This document shows positions 17,579-27,224 of a stretch of DNA of 64,000 bases, in pieces (the stretch's first letter is position 1; each line of letters opens with the position of its first letter). The translations under genes were made by a program, and so were the position numbers. The stretch covers positions 1,674,001 to 1,738,000 of the forward strand of contig NZ_WLZW01000001.1 of the NCBI RefSeq assembly GCF_009707665.1, in the 5' to 3' direction. This stretch comes from Planomicrobium sp. YIM 101495 (GTDB lineage Bacteria > Bacillota > Bacilli > Bacillales_A > Planococcaceae). The notes under the pieces are model-generated. The model saw nothing but the letters and a program-made list of their open reading frames with translations. It searched no databases and was not told the DNA's origin.

Positions 17579-17664
17579 CCGCTTCTTCCTTTCCTTTGCT
17601 GTTGCTTTCATTGTACTCTTTTTCGGGGTTTGGTTCAGGGGAAATGGTTTTTGACGGGGATTTT

Positions 17665-17723
17665 GAAATTGGAAAGTATTTACGCGGAATTGGAAAGTAT
17701 TTTGGGCAATGCGAAAAGTATTT
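17665..17723. repeat. Three copies of a GAAAGTATTT-type repeat upstream of topB
   Basis: GAAATTGGAAAGTATTT (17665-17681), GGAATTGGAAAGTATTT (17687-17703) and a diverged CAATGCGAAAAGTATTT (17707-17723), at ~20-22 bp spacing. This is a second intergenic spacer with its own short iterated unit. It may lie in the topB leader. Confidence 0.7.
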
Positions 17724-17733
17724 CAATACTTTT

Positions 17734-17847
17734 GGACAGTAAGCTCTTTTAATGGAAATCCAAGAATTTTAATTTCAATTTTTCATTGTATAAGATGGCC
17801 CGACGACGCTTTTTCATGATCGGACAGTATGCTTTTTAAATGGAAAT
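17734..17847. repeat. Direct repeat pair GGACAGTAnGCTnTTTnAATGGAAAT
   Basis: Two 26-nt copies at 17734-17759 and 17822-17847, differing at three or four positions and 88 bp apart. The spacer between topB and the bltD-like gene (17579-17947) contains only these repeats and a terminator; no gene was seen. Confidence 0.7.
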
Positions 17848-17888
17848 GGAAAAATTATATCTTTAAATATTTCCCACTAAATCGCGCG

Positions 17889-17920
17889 CAAAAAACAAAA
17901 CAACCCTCAAAAGAAGGTTG
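17889..17920 (-). terminator. Terminator after the bltD-like gene
   Basis: Minus-strand stem CAACCTTCTTTTGAGGGTTG followed by TTTTGTTTTTT, 28 bp past the stop at 17948. Confidence 0.75.
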
Positions 17921-17947
17921 CTTCGCTTCATCTATCCATTTCCGCAC

Positions 17948-18418
17948 TCAACTGCACTTTTTCTGAAGAATAATCTCTCCGTTCGGATCCCGCTCGTCCA
18001 TCTCTTCGAAGCCCATGCTTTCATACAGCCGGCGCGCCAAGTTGTTTTCTTCGATGATGCTCACGTACACCGTATCGACACCATACTTCTCACAGACCCG
18101 TACAATCAGCCCTTCCATCGCGGTTCTGCCGTAGCCTTTCCCTTGATGCTTTTCATCGATCATGATCCGGTCGATCCAAGTGTCTTTATTCGACCCGAAT
18201 GAACCATACATCGCAAAGCCAACCACTTCGTCCCCGGCGTAAATTGCGACCGGTTGCCATTCTGGGTGTTCGTTCGCCTCTTGCAGACATTCATCAACCG
18301 TTTCAATGAACGACTCCTGGCCGCTCTTCAGCTTCACGCTGCGGACAGCCGCCTCGTTCGATTCGTCAATCCTCTTAAAATGAAGCGCGGCCAAGTTATT
18401 CTCCCGCAACGCTGACAT
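17948..18418 (-). CDS. BltD-like polyamine (spermine/spermidine) acetyltransferase
   Basis: A 156-residue GNAT enzyme. The core PVAIYAGDEVVGFAMYGSF, the WIDRIMIDEKHQGKGYG acetyl-CoA loop and ENNLARRLYESMGF closely follow the pattern of B. subtilis BltD, which acetylates spermidine and spermine. Polyamine specificity is inferred from this resemblance. It overlaps the end of the OsmC-like gene by 23 bp; a TTG start a few codons in is possible. Confidence 0.8.
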   Translation of the reverse strand: MSALRENNLAALHFKRIDESNEAAVRSVKLKSGQESFIETVDECLQEANEHPEWQPVAIYAGDEVVGFAMYGSFGSNKDTWIDRIMIDEKHQGKGYGRTAMEGLIVRVCEKYGVDTVYVSIIEENNLARRLYESMGFEEMDERDPNGEIILQKKCS

Positions 18419-18848
18419 CTGCTTCCAGCTCCAACTCGACGTTCCCTTGGATCGCGCGGCTGATCATACAGGACGTCTCTGCTTTTTCCGCGAGGCGCTG
18501 TGCCAGCTTCCGGTCGCGGTCGGTTGCACCTGCGACGAGCACGATCCGCGGCTGGTGGATGATTTTTTTATACGTGAACACGCCATTCGTGACGTCCACG
18601 ATGCCTTTCGACTCCATCGTGAGCGATTCTTTATCCAGTCCATTGCGCTCCATCATGGCAGCAAGTGTGATGATGTAGCACGTCGCCGCTGCCCCAAGCA
18701 GCATTTCGTCCGGATTCGTGCCGACGCCCGGCCCATCCATTTCCGGCGGGATCGAGATTTGCGTGTTCAAATTGCCTGCGTGGATTTCCCCTACGCCGTT
18801 GCGAAGGCCCGGCCAGTCCGCTTTCAAATGAAATGTATGAGTTGCCAT
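18396..18848 (-). CDS. OsmC/Ohr-family protein
   Basis: A 150-residue OsmC-fold protein with the conserved LLGAAATCYIITLAAMMERNGL helix bearing the first redox Cys, and ETSCMISRAIQG with the second. This matches the two-Cys thiol peroxidase site of the family (YmaD/SACOL-like branch). The likely role is organic hydroperoxide reduction. Start ATG at 18848 follows GGAGG; an ATG five codons upstream is too close to the site. Co-transcribed with the bltD-like gene and 21 bp after mtnU. Confidence 0.87.
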   Translation of the reverse strand: MATHTFHLKADWPGLRNGVGEIHAGNLNTQISIPPEMDGPGVGTNPDEMLLGAAATCYIITLAAMMERNGLDKESLTMESKGIVDVTNGVFTYKKIIHQPRIVLVAGATDRDRKLAQRLAEKAETSCMISRAIQGNVELELEADVSVAGE

Positions 18849-18869
18849 CGTTGTTTCCTCCATTCGACG

Positions 18870-19679
18870 TTAGACTTCCTTAACGTCATCCTTTGTAAAC
18901 TGATCATAAAGCGCGACGCGGCGGTCGTCAAACACCGGGATGCGCATGCGCACTTCGTCCACTTCGGCGATGTCAATGTCCGCATAGCCGATGCCTTCCT
19001 GCATGCCCATATCGAGACGCACTTCGCCCCATGGTGCGATGACCATGGAGCTGCCGCCGAATGCATTTTTCGGGTCCGCTCCGATGCGGTTCGATGCCAC
19101 GATAAAGCACTGGTTTTCGATCGCGCGCGCCTGCAGCAACACACGCCAATGATCGATACGCGCAGCCGGCCATTCAGCTGGGACGAATATAACTTTCGCA
19201 CCGTTCAGCGCCTGCGCCCGCAGCCATTCTGGAAAGCGGATGTCATAGCAGATCACGCCTCCGCACTTCGCGCCATCCAGTTCGAACACGCCGAGCCCGC
19301 TGCCTTCCTCCAAATGGATATGCTCGTCCATCAAGCTGAAACGGTGCGCTTTGTCGTATTCACTGACTACTTCGCCGTTCCGGTCCACCACATACATCGT
19401 ATTGTAAAAGCCGCCCGCTTTTTTCGTGGAGACCGAACCCCCGACGATATGTACACGGTGCTCACGCGCAAAAGCCTTCAAGAAATCCATTGTCCGCTGT
19501 CCATCAACATCTGCCAGCTCTTCCAGCCGGTCCAGTGCATATCCCGTATTCCACATTTCCGGAAGGGTGATCACATCCGCACCACTATCAGCCGCTTGTT
19601 TCACATAGTCCGCGACTGCCGCAAAATTCTTGTCCGGCTCCCCGAAAACAATATCCATTTGTACACATGCAATTTTCAT
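18870..19679 (-). CDS. mtnU: Nitrilase-family amidohydrolase MtnU-like
   Basis: A 269-residue carbon-nitrogen hydrolase with the Glu41-Lys110-Cys144 triad (LPEMWNTG, YDKAH, GGVICYDIRFPEW). Its family neighbours are omega-amidases that hydrolyse 2-oxo acid amides such as 2-oxoglutaramate and alpha-ketoglutaramate-like products of glutamine transaminases. It is divergent from the mtnE-like aminotransferase; in B. subtilis mtnU and mtnE are also neighbours in methionine salvage. Start ATG at 19679 behind GGGGGCAAG; the longer frame to 19739 lacks a site. Confidence 0.82.
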   Translation of the reverse strand: MKIACVQMDIVFGEPDKNFAAVADYVKQAADSGADVITLPEMWNTGYALDRLEELADVDGQRTMDFLKAFAREHRVHIVGGSVSTKKAGGFYNTMYVVDRNGEVVSEYDKAHRFSLMDEHIHLEEGSGLGVFELDGAKCGGVICYDIRFPEWLRAQALNGAKVIFVPAEWPAARIDHWRVLLQARAIENQCFIVASNRIGADPKNAFGGSSMVIAPWGEVRLDMGMQEGIGYADIDIAEVDEVRMRIPVFDDRRVALYDQFTKDDVKEV

Positions 19680-19764
19680 TTGCTTGCCCCCTGTAGACAT
19701 TTTACTCATAACTCTATAAGATTTAGGGAAGATGTGCAATTATTTTGAAATAAGGACTGATGAA

Positions 19765-20928
19765 ATGGAATACTCGAAACGCATGAACAATTTACCGACC
19801 CAATTCTTCGCAGTACTTGCGGGCAAAACTGCTGCTGCGCTCGCACAGGGGCGCGATATCATCAACCTCGGCCAAGGCAATCCCGACCAGCCGACACCTC
19901 CCCATATCGTCAAAGCGTTACAGGAAGCGGTCGCTGATCCGGCGACCCATAAATATTCACCATTCCGCGGCGTCAAAGCGATTCGGCAGGCTGCGGCAGA
20001 CTTTTATATGCGGGAATACGGCGTGAAAATCGATCCGGACCTGGAAGTCGCGATCCTTCCCGGCACGAAGACTGGTCTCGTGGAATTGCCGCTTGCCCTT
20101 CTCGATGAAGGCGATGCCATCCTCTTGCCGGACCCAGGCTATCCGGATTACTTGTCAGGTGCGCCACTCGCCGGTGTCTCCGTCGAGCTGATGAAGCTTG
20201 AGGAGAAGAACGCTTATTTGCCCGATTACGAAGCGCTCTCGCCGGCCGTTGTCGAGCAGGCGAAGCTCATGTATTTGAACTACCCGAACAACCCGACCGG
20301 AGCGACTGCAGACGAGGCGTTCTTTGAAGAAACTGTCCGTTTCGCCAAGGAAAACGATATTGCGGTCGTCCATGATTTTGCATACGGTGCTTTCGGTTTT
20401 GACGGCGTGAAGCCACCAAGCTTCCTCCAGACGGAAGGGGCGAAAGAAGTCGGCATCGAGATGTATACGTTCTCCAAAACGTATAACATGGCGGGCTGGC
20501 GCGTCGGCTTTGCGGTCGGCAACGCCAAAATAATCGAAGCGCTCAATTTGATTCAGGACCATCTGTTCGCTGGCCAGTTCACTGCGCTGCAGCTCGCTGC
20601 TGCTGAAGCTTTAACAGCTGGCCAGCAATGCGTCACAGACCTTGCCGCACTGTACGAGCGCCGTCGCAATGTGCTTGTTCGTGAAGCGAACCGCATCGGC
20701 TGGCAAGTGACGGCGCCAAAAGGCTCGTTCTTCGCCTGGCTGCCGGTTCCTGAAGGCTTCACAAGCATCACATTTGCAGATCATCTGATGGAAAATGCGG
20801 ACATTTCGGTGGCTGCCGGGAGCGGCTTCGGTGAAACCGGTGAAGGCTTCGTCCGCGTCGGCCTATTAGTCGATGAAGACCGGATCGTTGAAGCGATTAC
20901 CCGGATTGAAAAATTGAACCTTTTTTAA
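19765..20928 (+). CDS. mtnE: Aminotransferase MtnE-like (methionine salvage)
   Basis: PLP-dependent class I aminotransferase of 387 residues. PLP-Lys238 lies in FSKTYNMAGWRVGF; NLGQGNPDQPTPPHIVKAL and KYSPFRG follow B. subtilis MtnE closely, the enzyme that transaminates 2-oxo-4-methylthiobutyrate to methionine. The preferred start is the ATG at 19765, with AAGGA ahead; the ATG at 19732 is inside the spacer next to mtnU. The other mtn genes are absent here and no S-box leader precedes it. A terminator follows. Confidence 0.82.
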   Translation: MEYSKRMNNLPTQFFAVLAGKTAAALAQGRDIINLGQGNPDQPTPPHIVKALQEAVADPATHKYSPFRGVKAIRQAAADFYMREYGVKIDPDLEVAILPGTKTGLVELPLALLDEGDAILLPDPGYPDYLSGAPLAGVSVELMKLEEKNAYLPDYEALSPAVVEQAKLMYLNYPNNPTGATADEAFFEETVRFAKENDIAVVHDFAYGAFGFDGVKPPSFLQTEGAKEVGIEMYTFSKTYNMAGWRVGFAVGNAKIIEALNLIQDHLFAGQFTALQLAAAEALTAGQQCVTDLAALYERRRNVLVREANRIGWQVTAPKGSFFAWLPVPEGFTSITFADHLMENADISVAAGSGFGETGEGFVRVGLLVDEDRIVEAITRIEKLNLF

Positions 20929-20931
20929 CGC

Positions 20932-20969
20932 AAAAGGCCACGAACCCATCCCGGTTCGTGGCCTTTTTC
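20932..20969. terminator. Bidirectional terminator between mtnE and hutH
   Basis: Stem AAAGGCCACGAACC / GGTTCGTGGCCTTT with CATCCC loop and flanking A/T runs, exactly between the convergent stops. Confidence 0.93.
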
Positions 20970-20970
20970 T

Positions 20971-22491
20971 TTATTTATTGCTTCCAGCTGCTTTCTTCAT
21001 TCCCTGCTGCGCTTCTTCAAGGAGAAATGCAGCGATGCGCTCGATGTCCGGATTGAAGACACGGTCTTCATCGATCGGACCGGCTACGCTGCGGATGGCA
21101 TCCCACCGCTCGCGTGTCCGTTCCCCCATTTTGCCGATGCCCCGGTATTCGACTGCTTGTGCTGCACAGAATGCTTCGATTGCCAGCACACGGCGCGCAT
21201 TTTCGATGATATCCCGCGCATGGCGCGAACCGATCGTCCCCATACTGACATGGTCTTCCTGATTGGCGGACGAGGGAATCGAATCGACTGAAGCCGGATG
21301 TGCCAGCGTTTTATTTTCCGACACGAGACTGGCCGCCGCATATTGCAGAATCATCGCACCCGACTGCAATCCCGGTTCAGGGCTGAGGAAAGCCGGCAAG
21401 CCTTCGCTGAGTGCGGGATTGACGAGCCGCTCGATGCGCCGCTCGGATATATTGGACAGCTCCGCAATCGCCACTTTCAGGAAATCCATCGCGAAGGCAA
21501 TCGGCTGCCCGTGGAAATTCCCGCCGGAGATGATGGTGCGCCCATCTTCGAAAACGAGTGGATTATCGGTCGCTGCGTTCATTTCGATCTCCAGTTTCTC
21601 TTTCACATACCCGAGCGTCTGCCACGTGGCACCATGTACTTGGGGAATGCAGCGGAGTGAGTAGGCGTCCTGCACCCGCACTTCGCCCTGTGCAGTCGTA
21701 AGCCTGCTTCCTTCGAGCCACCAGCGCATGCGTTGAGCGACCGCAATCTGTTCCTGATAACCGCGTGCTTCGTGGATCGCGGGATGAAATGCGTCCATGA
21801 TGCCGAATTGCGCTTCGAACGTCATCGCGGCAATCCACTCGCTCTGCAAAGCAAGCGTCTCCGCTTCGATAAATGCCACTGCGCCTTGTGCGGTCATGGC
21901 CTGCGTACCGTTAATCAGCGCCAACCCTTCCTTGGCAGCGAGCTTCACCGGTTCCATTCCGGCATCCTGCCAAACCCTTGTAGCACTCACTCTGTGTCCG
22001 TCTTTCCACATCTCGCCTTCCCCGATGAGAACGAGCGCCAAATGCGAGAGCGGCGCAAGGTCTCCCGAAGCACCGAGCGATCCTTGCTGCGGAATGACCG
22101 GATGAATGTGTCTGTTGACCATCTCGGCCAGTCGCTCCGCCACAAGCGGCCGGATGCCCGAGAAGCCTTTCAATAAAGCATTCAGCCGTAGCACGACCAT
22201 CGCACGGGAGACCATTTCTGAAAAAGGCGCACCGATTCCGCATGCGTGTGAGCGGATGAGATGCAATTGCAATGCATCCGTATCACATTCTGCAATCGCC
22301 ACGTCGCTGAATTTCCCGAATCCTGTATTGATGCCGTATACCGTCCGTCCGTTCTCGACGACTCGCTCCACCGCTTCCCGGCTTTTCTTCACAAGCTGCA
22401 TTGCCGCCGGGTCCAATCGAACTTCTTCCCCTTCAAATAGGATCCGCCGCAATTGCTCGAGCGTCAAATCCTTTCCTGTCAACGTAATCAT
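20971..22491 (-). CDS. hutH: Histidine ammonia-lyase
   Basis: First enzyme of histidine degradation, converting L-histidine to urocanate and ammonia. The Ala-Ser-Gly triad that forms the MIO cofactor lies at about residues 141-143 in [21 protein letters not shown] and the NPALSEGLP region are also family hallmarks. The ATG at 22491 sits 8 nt after AAGGGG; a GTG at 22500 is an alternative. Unlike in B. subtilis, hutH is not contiguous with hutUIG; an AbrB-like gene in the opposite direction lies between them. Confidence 0.95.
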   Translation of the reverse strand: MITLTGKDLTLEQLRRILFEGEEVRLDPAAMQLVKKSREAVERVVENGRTVYGINTGFGKFSDVAIAECDTDALQLHLIRSHACGIGAPFSEMVSRAMVVLRLNALLKGFSGIRPLVAERLAEMVNRHIHPVIPQQGSLGASGDLAPLSHLALVLIGEGEMWKDGHRVSATRVWQDAGMEPVKLAAKEGLALINGTQAMTAQGAVAFIEAETLALQSEWIAAMTFEAQFGIMDAFHPAIHEARGYQEQIAVAQRMRWWLEGSRLTTAQGEVRVQDAYSLRCIPQVHGATWQTLGYVKEKLEIEMNAATDNPLVFEDGRTIISGGNFHGQPIAFAMDFLKVAIAELSNISERRIERLVNPALSEGLPAFLSPEPGLQSGAMILQYAAASLVSENKTLAHPASVDSIPSSANQEDHVSMGTIGSRHARDIIENARRVLAIEAFCAAQAVEYRGIGKMGERTRERWDAIRSVAGPIDEDRVFNPDIERIAAFLLEEAQQGMKKAAGSNK

Positions 22492-22729
22492 AAACTCCAC
22501 CCCTTCGAAAAAGATACAACAGCCACGACTACTGCATCTTCATTTACCACCAGTATAAATTTTCTGAAATTACTTCACAAGAGATAACTGTAAAATTTTA
22601 ACAAGATACAGCGGTAGTGTATTAGTGGATTGAAGAATTGATTTGTCCTATAAAATCTTTGAATTATTAACGGAGAGAAGTTATACAAATTATATCTCCT
22701 TATATTTCAGTGATGAAGGGGTGCTCCGC

Positions 22730-23062
22730 GTGACTTACACGACGAAAATCAAGGCCATCGGAAATTCCCATGGTGTCATCATTCCACAGGAATATATCTC
22801 AGAAGCAGGGACCGAATATACTATCCGAAAAATGCATCCCGGAATCGTCGTCAGCAAAGACCAGTTCAATAAAGTAACTGGCTTTGCAGTCGTTTGCTCG
22901 ATCACCTCTTCTCAGAAAAATTTCCCTTCCAACGTCGATTTGGACGAACAGACCACTACACAACGACAGATTCTTATGAGCCAAGTGCGCTCGATGGATT
23001 TCAAAGTTCGGAATGTCTGGTTTTCGGAAGAAACCTCTTTGGACATTCTCGAGGAAGTATAA
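22730..23062 (+). CDS. AbrB/MazE-type DNA-binding protein in the hut locus
   Basis: A 110-residue protein starting at a GTG behind GAAGGGG. The first ~45 residues (TTKIKAIGNSHGVIIPQEYI) are a SpoVT/AbrB-fold swapped-hairpin motif like MazE antitoxins and AbrB. The rest is unrecognised and acidic near the end (FSEETSLDILEEV). No MazF-type toxin gene follows; a terminator comes right after. It lies between hutH and hutG on the opposite strand, so it may regulate one or both, but that is inference. An earlier TTG frame to 22643 is unlikely. Confidence 0.65.
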   Translation: MTYTTKIKAIGNSHGVIIPQEYISEAGTEYTIRKMHPGIVVSKDQFNKVTGFAVVCSITSSQKNFPSNVDLDEQTTTQRQILMSQVRSMDFKVRNVWFSEETSLDILEEV

Positions 23063-23090
23063 GACAAGGTGAAGATGATTTTCGAATAAC

Positions 23091-23136
23091 AAAACCGATT
23101 CTCAATCCGAGGCAGGACTCGGAATTGGTTTTTTTG
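23091..23136 (+). terminator. Terminator after the AbrB-like gene
   Basis: Imperfect stem AAAACCGATT...CCGAG / CTCGG...AATTGGTTTT followed by a T-run, 29 bp after the stop. Confidence 0.8.
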
Positions 23137-23143
23137 TGGAATG

Positions 23144-23174
23144 AAAAATCCCCAAGATTGCCTCGGGGATTTTT
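23144..23174. terminator. Terminator at the end of hutUIG
   Basis: Stem AAAAATCCCC / GGGGATTTTT with a 10-nt loop, 16 bp from the hutG stop on the minus strand. It can act in both directions. Confidence 0.85.
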
Positions 23175-23189
23175 CACAAATCTCGTGCC

Positions 23190-24131
23190 TTATTCAGATT
23201 TCCTCAGTGCTAAACCCGTCATAAACTGCAGCCACGCGTAGACACCCGTTTTCACAGTAGCGTCGACGTGGTTGTCCCGCTGCGGATCCAGGCAGACGAA
23301 ATCGATGTGCTTCACCCGCTCCGACTTGCCGATCTCAAGCAGGGCTTCGAACAGCTCTTCCGTCATCATGCCGCCCGGTGTGGATGCCGGGACGCCGGGT
23401 GCCACGCTGATATCAAGTACATCCATGTCGATCGTCGCATAGATGCGGTCCACCTTCTGAAGCGAGTCGATGGCACTGCGCACCGTTTCCGTCATACCGG
23501 CCTTACGCGCCTGGCTCATCGTCACCATCCGGATGCCTTTTTCATCCGCATAGTTGACCAGGTCTTTCGTGTTGAAGTAGCCGTGCAGCCCGATGTTGAC
23601 GACGTCTTCTCCGCGGACCGTTCCGCCGTCGATGAGCTGGCGGATCGGCGTGCCGTTTGCCGGTCCTAGTTCCTTCGGGTCGCGGACGTCGAGGTGCGTA
23701 TCCAGTTGCAAGATGCCGACGCGCTCATACGGGTATGCCTTCTTGATCCCCCGTACCGCACAGGCTGTCACCGAATGATCGCCGCCGATCATGCAGGTGA
23801 TATTGGCACTAGCGAGGCTTTCCGCCGTTTCTTCAATACGCCGGTGCGATTCTTTGATATTCGTTGTATGCATGGCGACGTCTCCCGCGTCCCGCACGGA
23901 TACCTCCCGCAAATCGACCCGTTCATCCAGATTGTACACCGCAAAGCTCTTCCACATTTTCCGGAACGCTTCGGGATAGTCGGAAGCCGCTGAAGCGGAA
24001 ATGGAGGAACGGGACAGCGGCGCACCGAACAGGATGACGTCCGCTTCCCCTTCTTGCTGGACCCATTGATGCACGTGAGTAACACGGTCCGATGGCTGCC
24101 ATCCCCATTCCGGATTACGCAAATAATTCAT
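23190..24131 (-). CDS. hutG: Formimidoylglutamase
   Basis: Manganese-dependent ureohydrolase of 313 residues, splitting N-formimidoyl-L-glutamate to glutamate and formamide, the last hut step. The metal motifs GGDHSVT, DTHLDVRD and DMDVLD of the arginase fold are intact. The start is the ATG at 24131 after GAGAGGGTGG, overlapping the hutI stop by 4 bp; a frame reaching 24347 is antisense-like extension inside hutI. Third gene of hutU-hutI-hutG. Confidence 0.93.
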   Translation of the reverse strand: MNYLRNPEWGWQPSDRVTHVHQWVQQEGEADVILFGAPLSRSSISASAASDYPEAFRKMWKSFAVYNLDERVDLREVSVRDAGDVAMHTTNIKESHRRIEETAESLASANITCMIGGDHSVTACAVRGIKKAYPYERVGILQLDTHLDVRDPKELGPANGTPIRQLIDGGTVRGEDVVNIGLHGYFNTKDLVNYADEKGIRMVTMSQARKAGMTETVRSAIDSLQKVDRIYATIDMDVLDISVAPGVPASTPGGMMTEELFEALLEIGKSERVKHIDFVCLDPQRDNHVDATVKTGVYAWLQFMTGLALRKSE

Positions 24132-25375
24132 CCAACCACCCTCTCGCCGTTTTTCCAAACGGTTTTCACATGATTGACGCCAAATAAATACTGTAATTCC
24201 TGGTAAGAGTGCACGTCCCACAGTACGACATCCGCCTGCTTGCCGACTTCGAGTGAGCCGGCACGGTCCTGGCGGTTGATTGCACATGCTGCATTGTAGG
24301 TTGCTGCAGTGAGTGCTTCCGCTGGTGTCAAGCGCATGGAAATACATGCTAGATTCATGACAAGCGGCATGGAAACGGTCGGAGACGAGCCAGGGTTACA
24401 GTCTGTGGAAATAGCGACTGGCACACCAGCATCGATCATCTTGCGCCCTTGTGCCGCTTCTTCCCGCAAATACAGCGCCGTCGCCGGCAAGAGACAGGCG
24501 ATCGTGCCTGCTTCGGCCATTGCCCGAATGCCTTCATCGGATGCTTTCAGCAAGTGCTCAGCAGAAATGGCGCCGACTTCCGCTGCCAGTTCCGCTCCGC
24601 CATACGACACGATTTCGTCGGCATGGATTTTCGGTGTGAGCCCATACGCTTTGCCCGCTTCCAAAATGCGTTCCGATTGTTTGGGTGTGTAGACGTTCTT
24701 TTCACAAAACACATCATTGAATTCGGCAAGCGGCGCAACCGCCGGCAGCATTTCTTCAATTAAAAGATCGACGAACTCATCTTCCCGTCCTTTGAACTCC
24801 GCTGGCACGGCATGCGCGCCCATAAACGTTGGGACAAGATCGATCGGATGCGTCTCGTTCAATCGCTTCATCACTTGCAGTTGCTTGAGTTCCGTTTCCA
24901 AGTTCATGCCGTAGCCGCTTTTCCCTTCGACTGTCGTCACACCATGTGCGAGGAATGCATCCAGACGCTTCCACGTTTGTTCGAACAATTCCTCTTCGGT
25001 CGCTTCACGCGTCATACGCATCGTCGCGTGGATGCCGCCTCCTGCGTTCATGATGTCCATATAGGAAACGCCTTGCAGACGCTTCTCAAATTCACCTTCC
25101 CGGCTGCCGCCGTATGCCACGTGTGTATGCGGGTCCACAAGCCCGGGCGTGACGAGACGGCCTTCCGCGTCGATGATTTCCGCTTCCGCGATTCGCTGCG
25201 AAAAGTCCCGCTCCAGTTGTTCCGTCGTGCCGACCGCTTTGACAACGCCGTCTTCAAGCCACATACTGCCGCCCTCGATCAAGCCAAGCTCGCTCATCGC
25301 CTCTTTCGACCGAGGTCCTTGCTGTCCTCTTAATGTGACAAGAGAAGCATTCTTGATCCAGACCGCTTTACTCAT
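24128..25375 (-). CDS. hutI: Imidazolonepropionase
   Basis: Amidohydrolase of 415 residues converting imidazolone-5-propionate to formimidoylglutamate. Metal ligands are visible in [11 protein letters not shown] and later in KIHADE and [11 protein letters not shown]. It overlaps hutU by 8 bp and hutG by 4 bp, so the three are translated from one message. Length is normal for the family. Confidence 0.95.
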   Translation of the reverse strand: MSKAVWIKNASLVTLRGQQGPRSKEAMSELGLIEGGSMWLEDGVVKAVGTTEQLERDFSQRIAEAEIIDAEGRLVTPGLVDPHTHVAYGGSREGEFEKRLQGVSYMDIMNAGGGIHATMRMTREATEEELFEQTWKRLDAFLAHGVTTVEGKSGYGMNLETELKQLQVMKRLNETHPIDLVPTFMGAHAVPAEFKGREDEFVDLLIEEMLPAVAPLAEFNDVFCEKNVYTPKQSERILEAGKAYGLTPKIHADEIVSYGGAELAAEVGAISAEHLLKASDEGIRAMAEAGTIACLLPATALYLREEAAQGRKMIDAGVPVAISTDCNPGSSPTVSMPLVMNLACISMRLTPAEALTAATYNAACAINRQDRAGSLEVGKQADVVLWDVHSYQELQYLFGVNHVKTVWKNGERVVG

Positions 25376-27050
25376 GAATGCTTTCTCCTCCTTTCATCAT
25401 CGGGATGTTGACGCCCTTTTCAAGTGCCGTCTTTTCGGCCAGTTCATACCCGGCATCAACGTGACGGACGACGCCCATGCCAGGGTCCGTCGTCAGCACC
25501 CGTTCGAGCCGCGCTTCCGCCTCTTTCGTGCCGTCTGCAACTATGACCATACCGGAGTGTATGGAATACCCCATGCCGACACCGCCGCCGTGGTGCAGAG
25601 ACACCCACGTCGCACCGCCGACTGCATTGACGAGCGCATTCAAAATCGGCCAGTCCGCCACTGCATCCGAGCCATCTTTCATCGCTTCCGTTTCGCGGTT
25701 CGGCGAAGCGACTGAACCTGAATCCAAGTGGTCACGGCCGATGACGATCGGTGCGCTGAGTTCGCCGCTTGCGACCATGTCGTTAATGATTTTCCCGAAA
25801 CGCGCACGCTCCCCGTACCCGAGCCAGCAGATACGCGACGGCAGTCCTTGGAACTGGATCTTCTCCTGCGCCATCCGGATCCAGTTGCATAAATGCGTAT
25901 TGTCGCTGAACTCACGCAGGATCACTTCATCCGTTTTGCGGATGTCTTCCGGATCCCCGGAAAGTGCCACCCAGCGGAACGGTCCTTTCCCTTCGCAAAA
26001 CTGCGGGCGGATATAGGCCGGGACGAATCCCGGGAAGTTGAATGCATTCTCCACGCCTTCATCTTTTGCCACTTGGCGGATGTTATTGCCGTAATCGAAC
26101 GTCACAGCGCCTTCCTTCTGCATGTCGAGCATTGCCTGAACATGGACAGCCATCGATGCTTTCGACTGTTTCACGTAGGCACCGGGATCCGACTCCCGCA
26201 GTGCTGCCGCTTCTTCCATTGTGAAGCCTGACGGAACGTAACCGTTTAACGGATCATGTGCACTCGTCTGGTCAGTCAGTACATCAGGCGTAAAGCCGCG
26301 TGCGATCATCTCCGGCAAAATTTCAGAAGCATTCCCGAGCAAGCCGATCGACAGCGCCTTCCCTTCTTGCTTCGCCTCTTCCGCCAAACGGATCGCTTCA
26401 TCCAGCGAATCGGTTTTCACATCGGTATAGCGCGTCGCGATGCGGCGGTCGATGCGCGTTTCGTCCACATCGATGCCGATGCACACGCCGCCTGCCATCG
26501 TCACAGCAAGCGGCTGCGCGCCTCCCATACCGCCGAGTCCTGCCGTCAGTGTGATAGTGCTTTTCAGCGAACCGTCGAAGTGCTGCTTCGCCAATTCCGC
26601 GAACGTTTCATATGTACCTTGGACGATTCCTTGGGAGCCGATATAGATCCAGCTTCCTGCAGTCATTTGGCCGTACATCATCAAGCCTTTTCGGTCTAAT
26701 TCGTGGAACGTCTCCCAATTGGCATACGCCGGGACGAGATTGGAATTCGCGATCAAGACACGCGGCGCATCTCCGTGGGTCTTGAAAATCGCGACCGGCT
26801 TTCCGGATTGGACAAGAAGCGTCTCATCGTTCTCCAGTTCTTTCAACGAACGGACGATGGCGTCGAAGCTTTCCCAGTTTCTTGCGGCCTTGCCGATGCC
26901 ACCGTACACGACCAATTCATCCGGATGCTCCGCCACTTCTGGATCCAAGTTGTTCATAAGCATGCGCAAAGCCGCTTCCTGCTGCCACCCCTTCGTCTGC
27001 AGTTCCGTTCCTCTATAACGGATCACTTTTTCACTTGATAACGCTTTCAT
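25368..27050 (-). CDS. hutU: Urocanate hydratase
   Basis: Urocanase of 560 residues that adds water to urocanate to give imidazolone propionate. The family NAD-binding segment [18 protein letters not shown] and the [14 protein letters not shown] region are present. ATG start behind GAGGAGG. It is the promoter-proximal gene of hutU-hutI-hutG. Upstream (27051-27224) an AT-rich spacer holds a CGGAATgATTCCG palindrome but no antiterminator-like hairpin as in the B. subtilis hut leader was noticed. Confidence 0.96.
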   Translation of the reverse strand: MKALSSEKVIRYRGTELQTKGWQQEAALRMLMNNLDPEVAEHPDELVVYGGIGKAARNWESFDAIVRSLKELENDETLLVQSGKPVAIFKTHGDAPRVLIANSNLVPAYANWETFHELDRKGLMMYGQMTAGSWIYIGSQGIVQGTYETFAELAKQHFDGSLKSTITLTAGLGGMGGAQPLAVTMAGGVCIGIDVDETRIDRRIATRYTDVKTDSLDEAIRLAEEAKQEGKALSIGLLGNASEILPEMIARGFTPDVLTDQTSAHDPLNGYVPSGFTMEEAAALRESDPGAYVKQSKASMAVHVQAMLDMQKEGAVTFDYGNNIRQVAKDEGVENAFNFPGFVPAYIRPQFCEGKGPFRWVALSGDPEDIRKTDEVILREFSDNTHLCNWIRMAQEKIQFQGLPSRICWLGYGERARFGKIINDMVASGELSAPIVIGRDHLDSGSVASPNRETEAMKDGSDAVADWPILNALVNAVGGATWVSLHHGGGVGMGYSIHSGMVIVADGTKEAEARLERVLTTDPGMGVVRHVDAGYELAEKTALEKGVNIPMMKGGESIHE

Positions 27051-27084
27051 TTATTCAACCTCCTCTTTCTTATATCCAGTTTAG

Positions 27085-27121
27085 CGGAATGATTCCGATA
27101 ATTCATCCTGAATCTTGATTC
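27085..27121. promoter_or_regulatory. Palindromes upstream of hutU
   Basis: CGGAAT-G-ATTCCG (27085-27097) and GAATC-TT-GATTC (27110-27121) lie 35-71 bp upstream of the hutU start, where a promoter is expected. They may be an operator for a hut regulator; no regulator has been matched to them. Confidence 0.35.
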
Positions 27122-27224
27122 TTTTTTGGATTGGGAGTTTTGAAAGTATGTTTGAGAGCTGCCGACAATATCTCATATGTAAACAAAATTAATTAAAGCA
27201 CATTTTCTTCTCAAAGAAGAGAAA

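Noticed and set aside
18447-19748. 433-codon open frame on the plus strand
   Set aside because: It is antisense to the OsmC-like and mtnU genes, is rich in His/Arg/Cys as expected from a shadow frame, and has no ribosome site or domain.
19680-19764. SAM (S-box) riboswitch before mtnE
   Set aside because: The mtnU-mtnE spacer is only ~85 bp and lacks S-box stems and a terminator.
22730-23062. MazEF toxin-antitoxin pair
   Set aside because: The N-terminus is MazE/AbrB-like, but no MazF-like frame follows before the terminator and convergent hutG.
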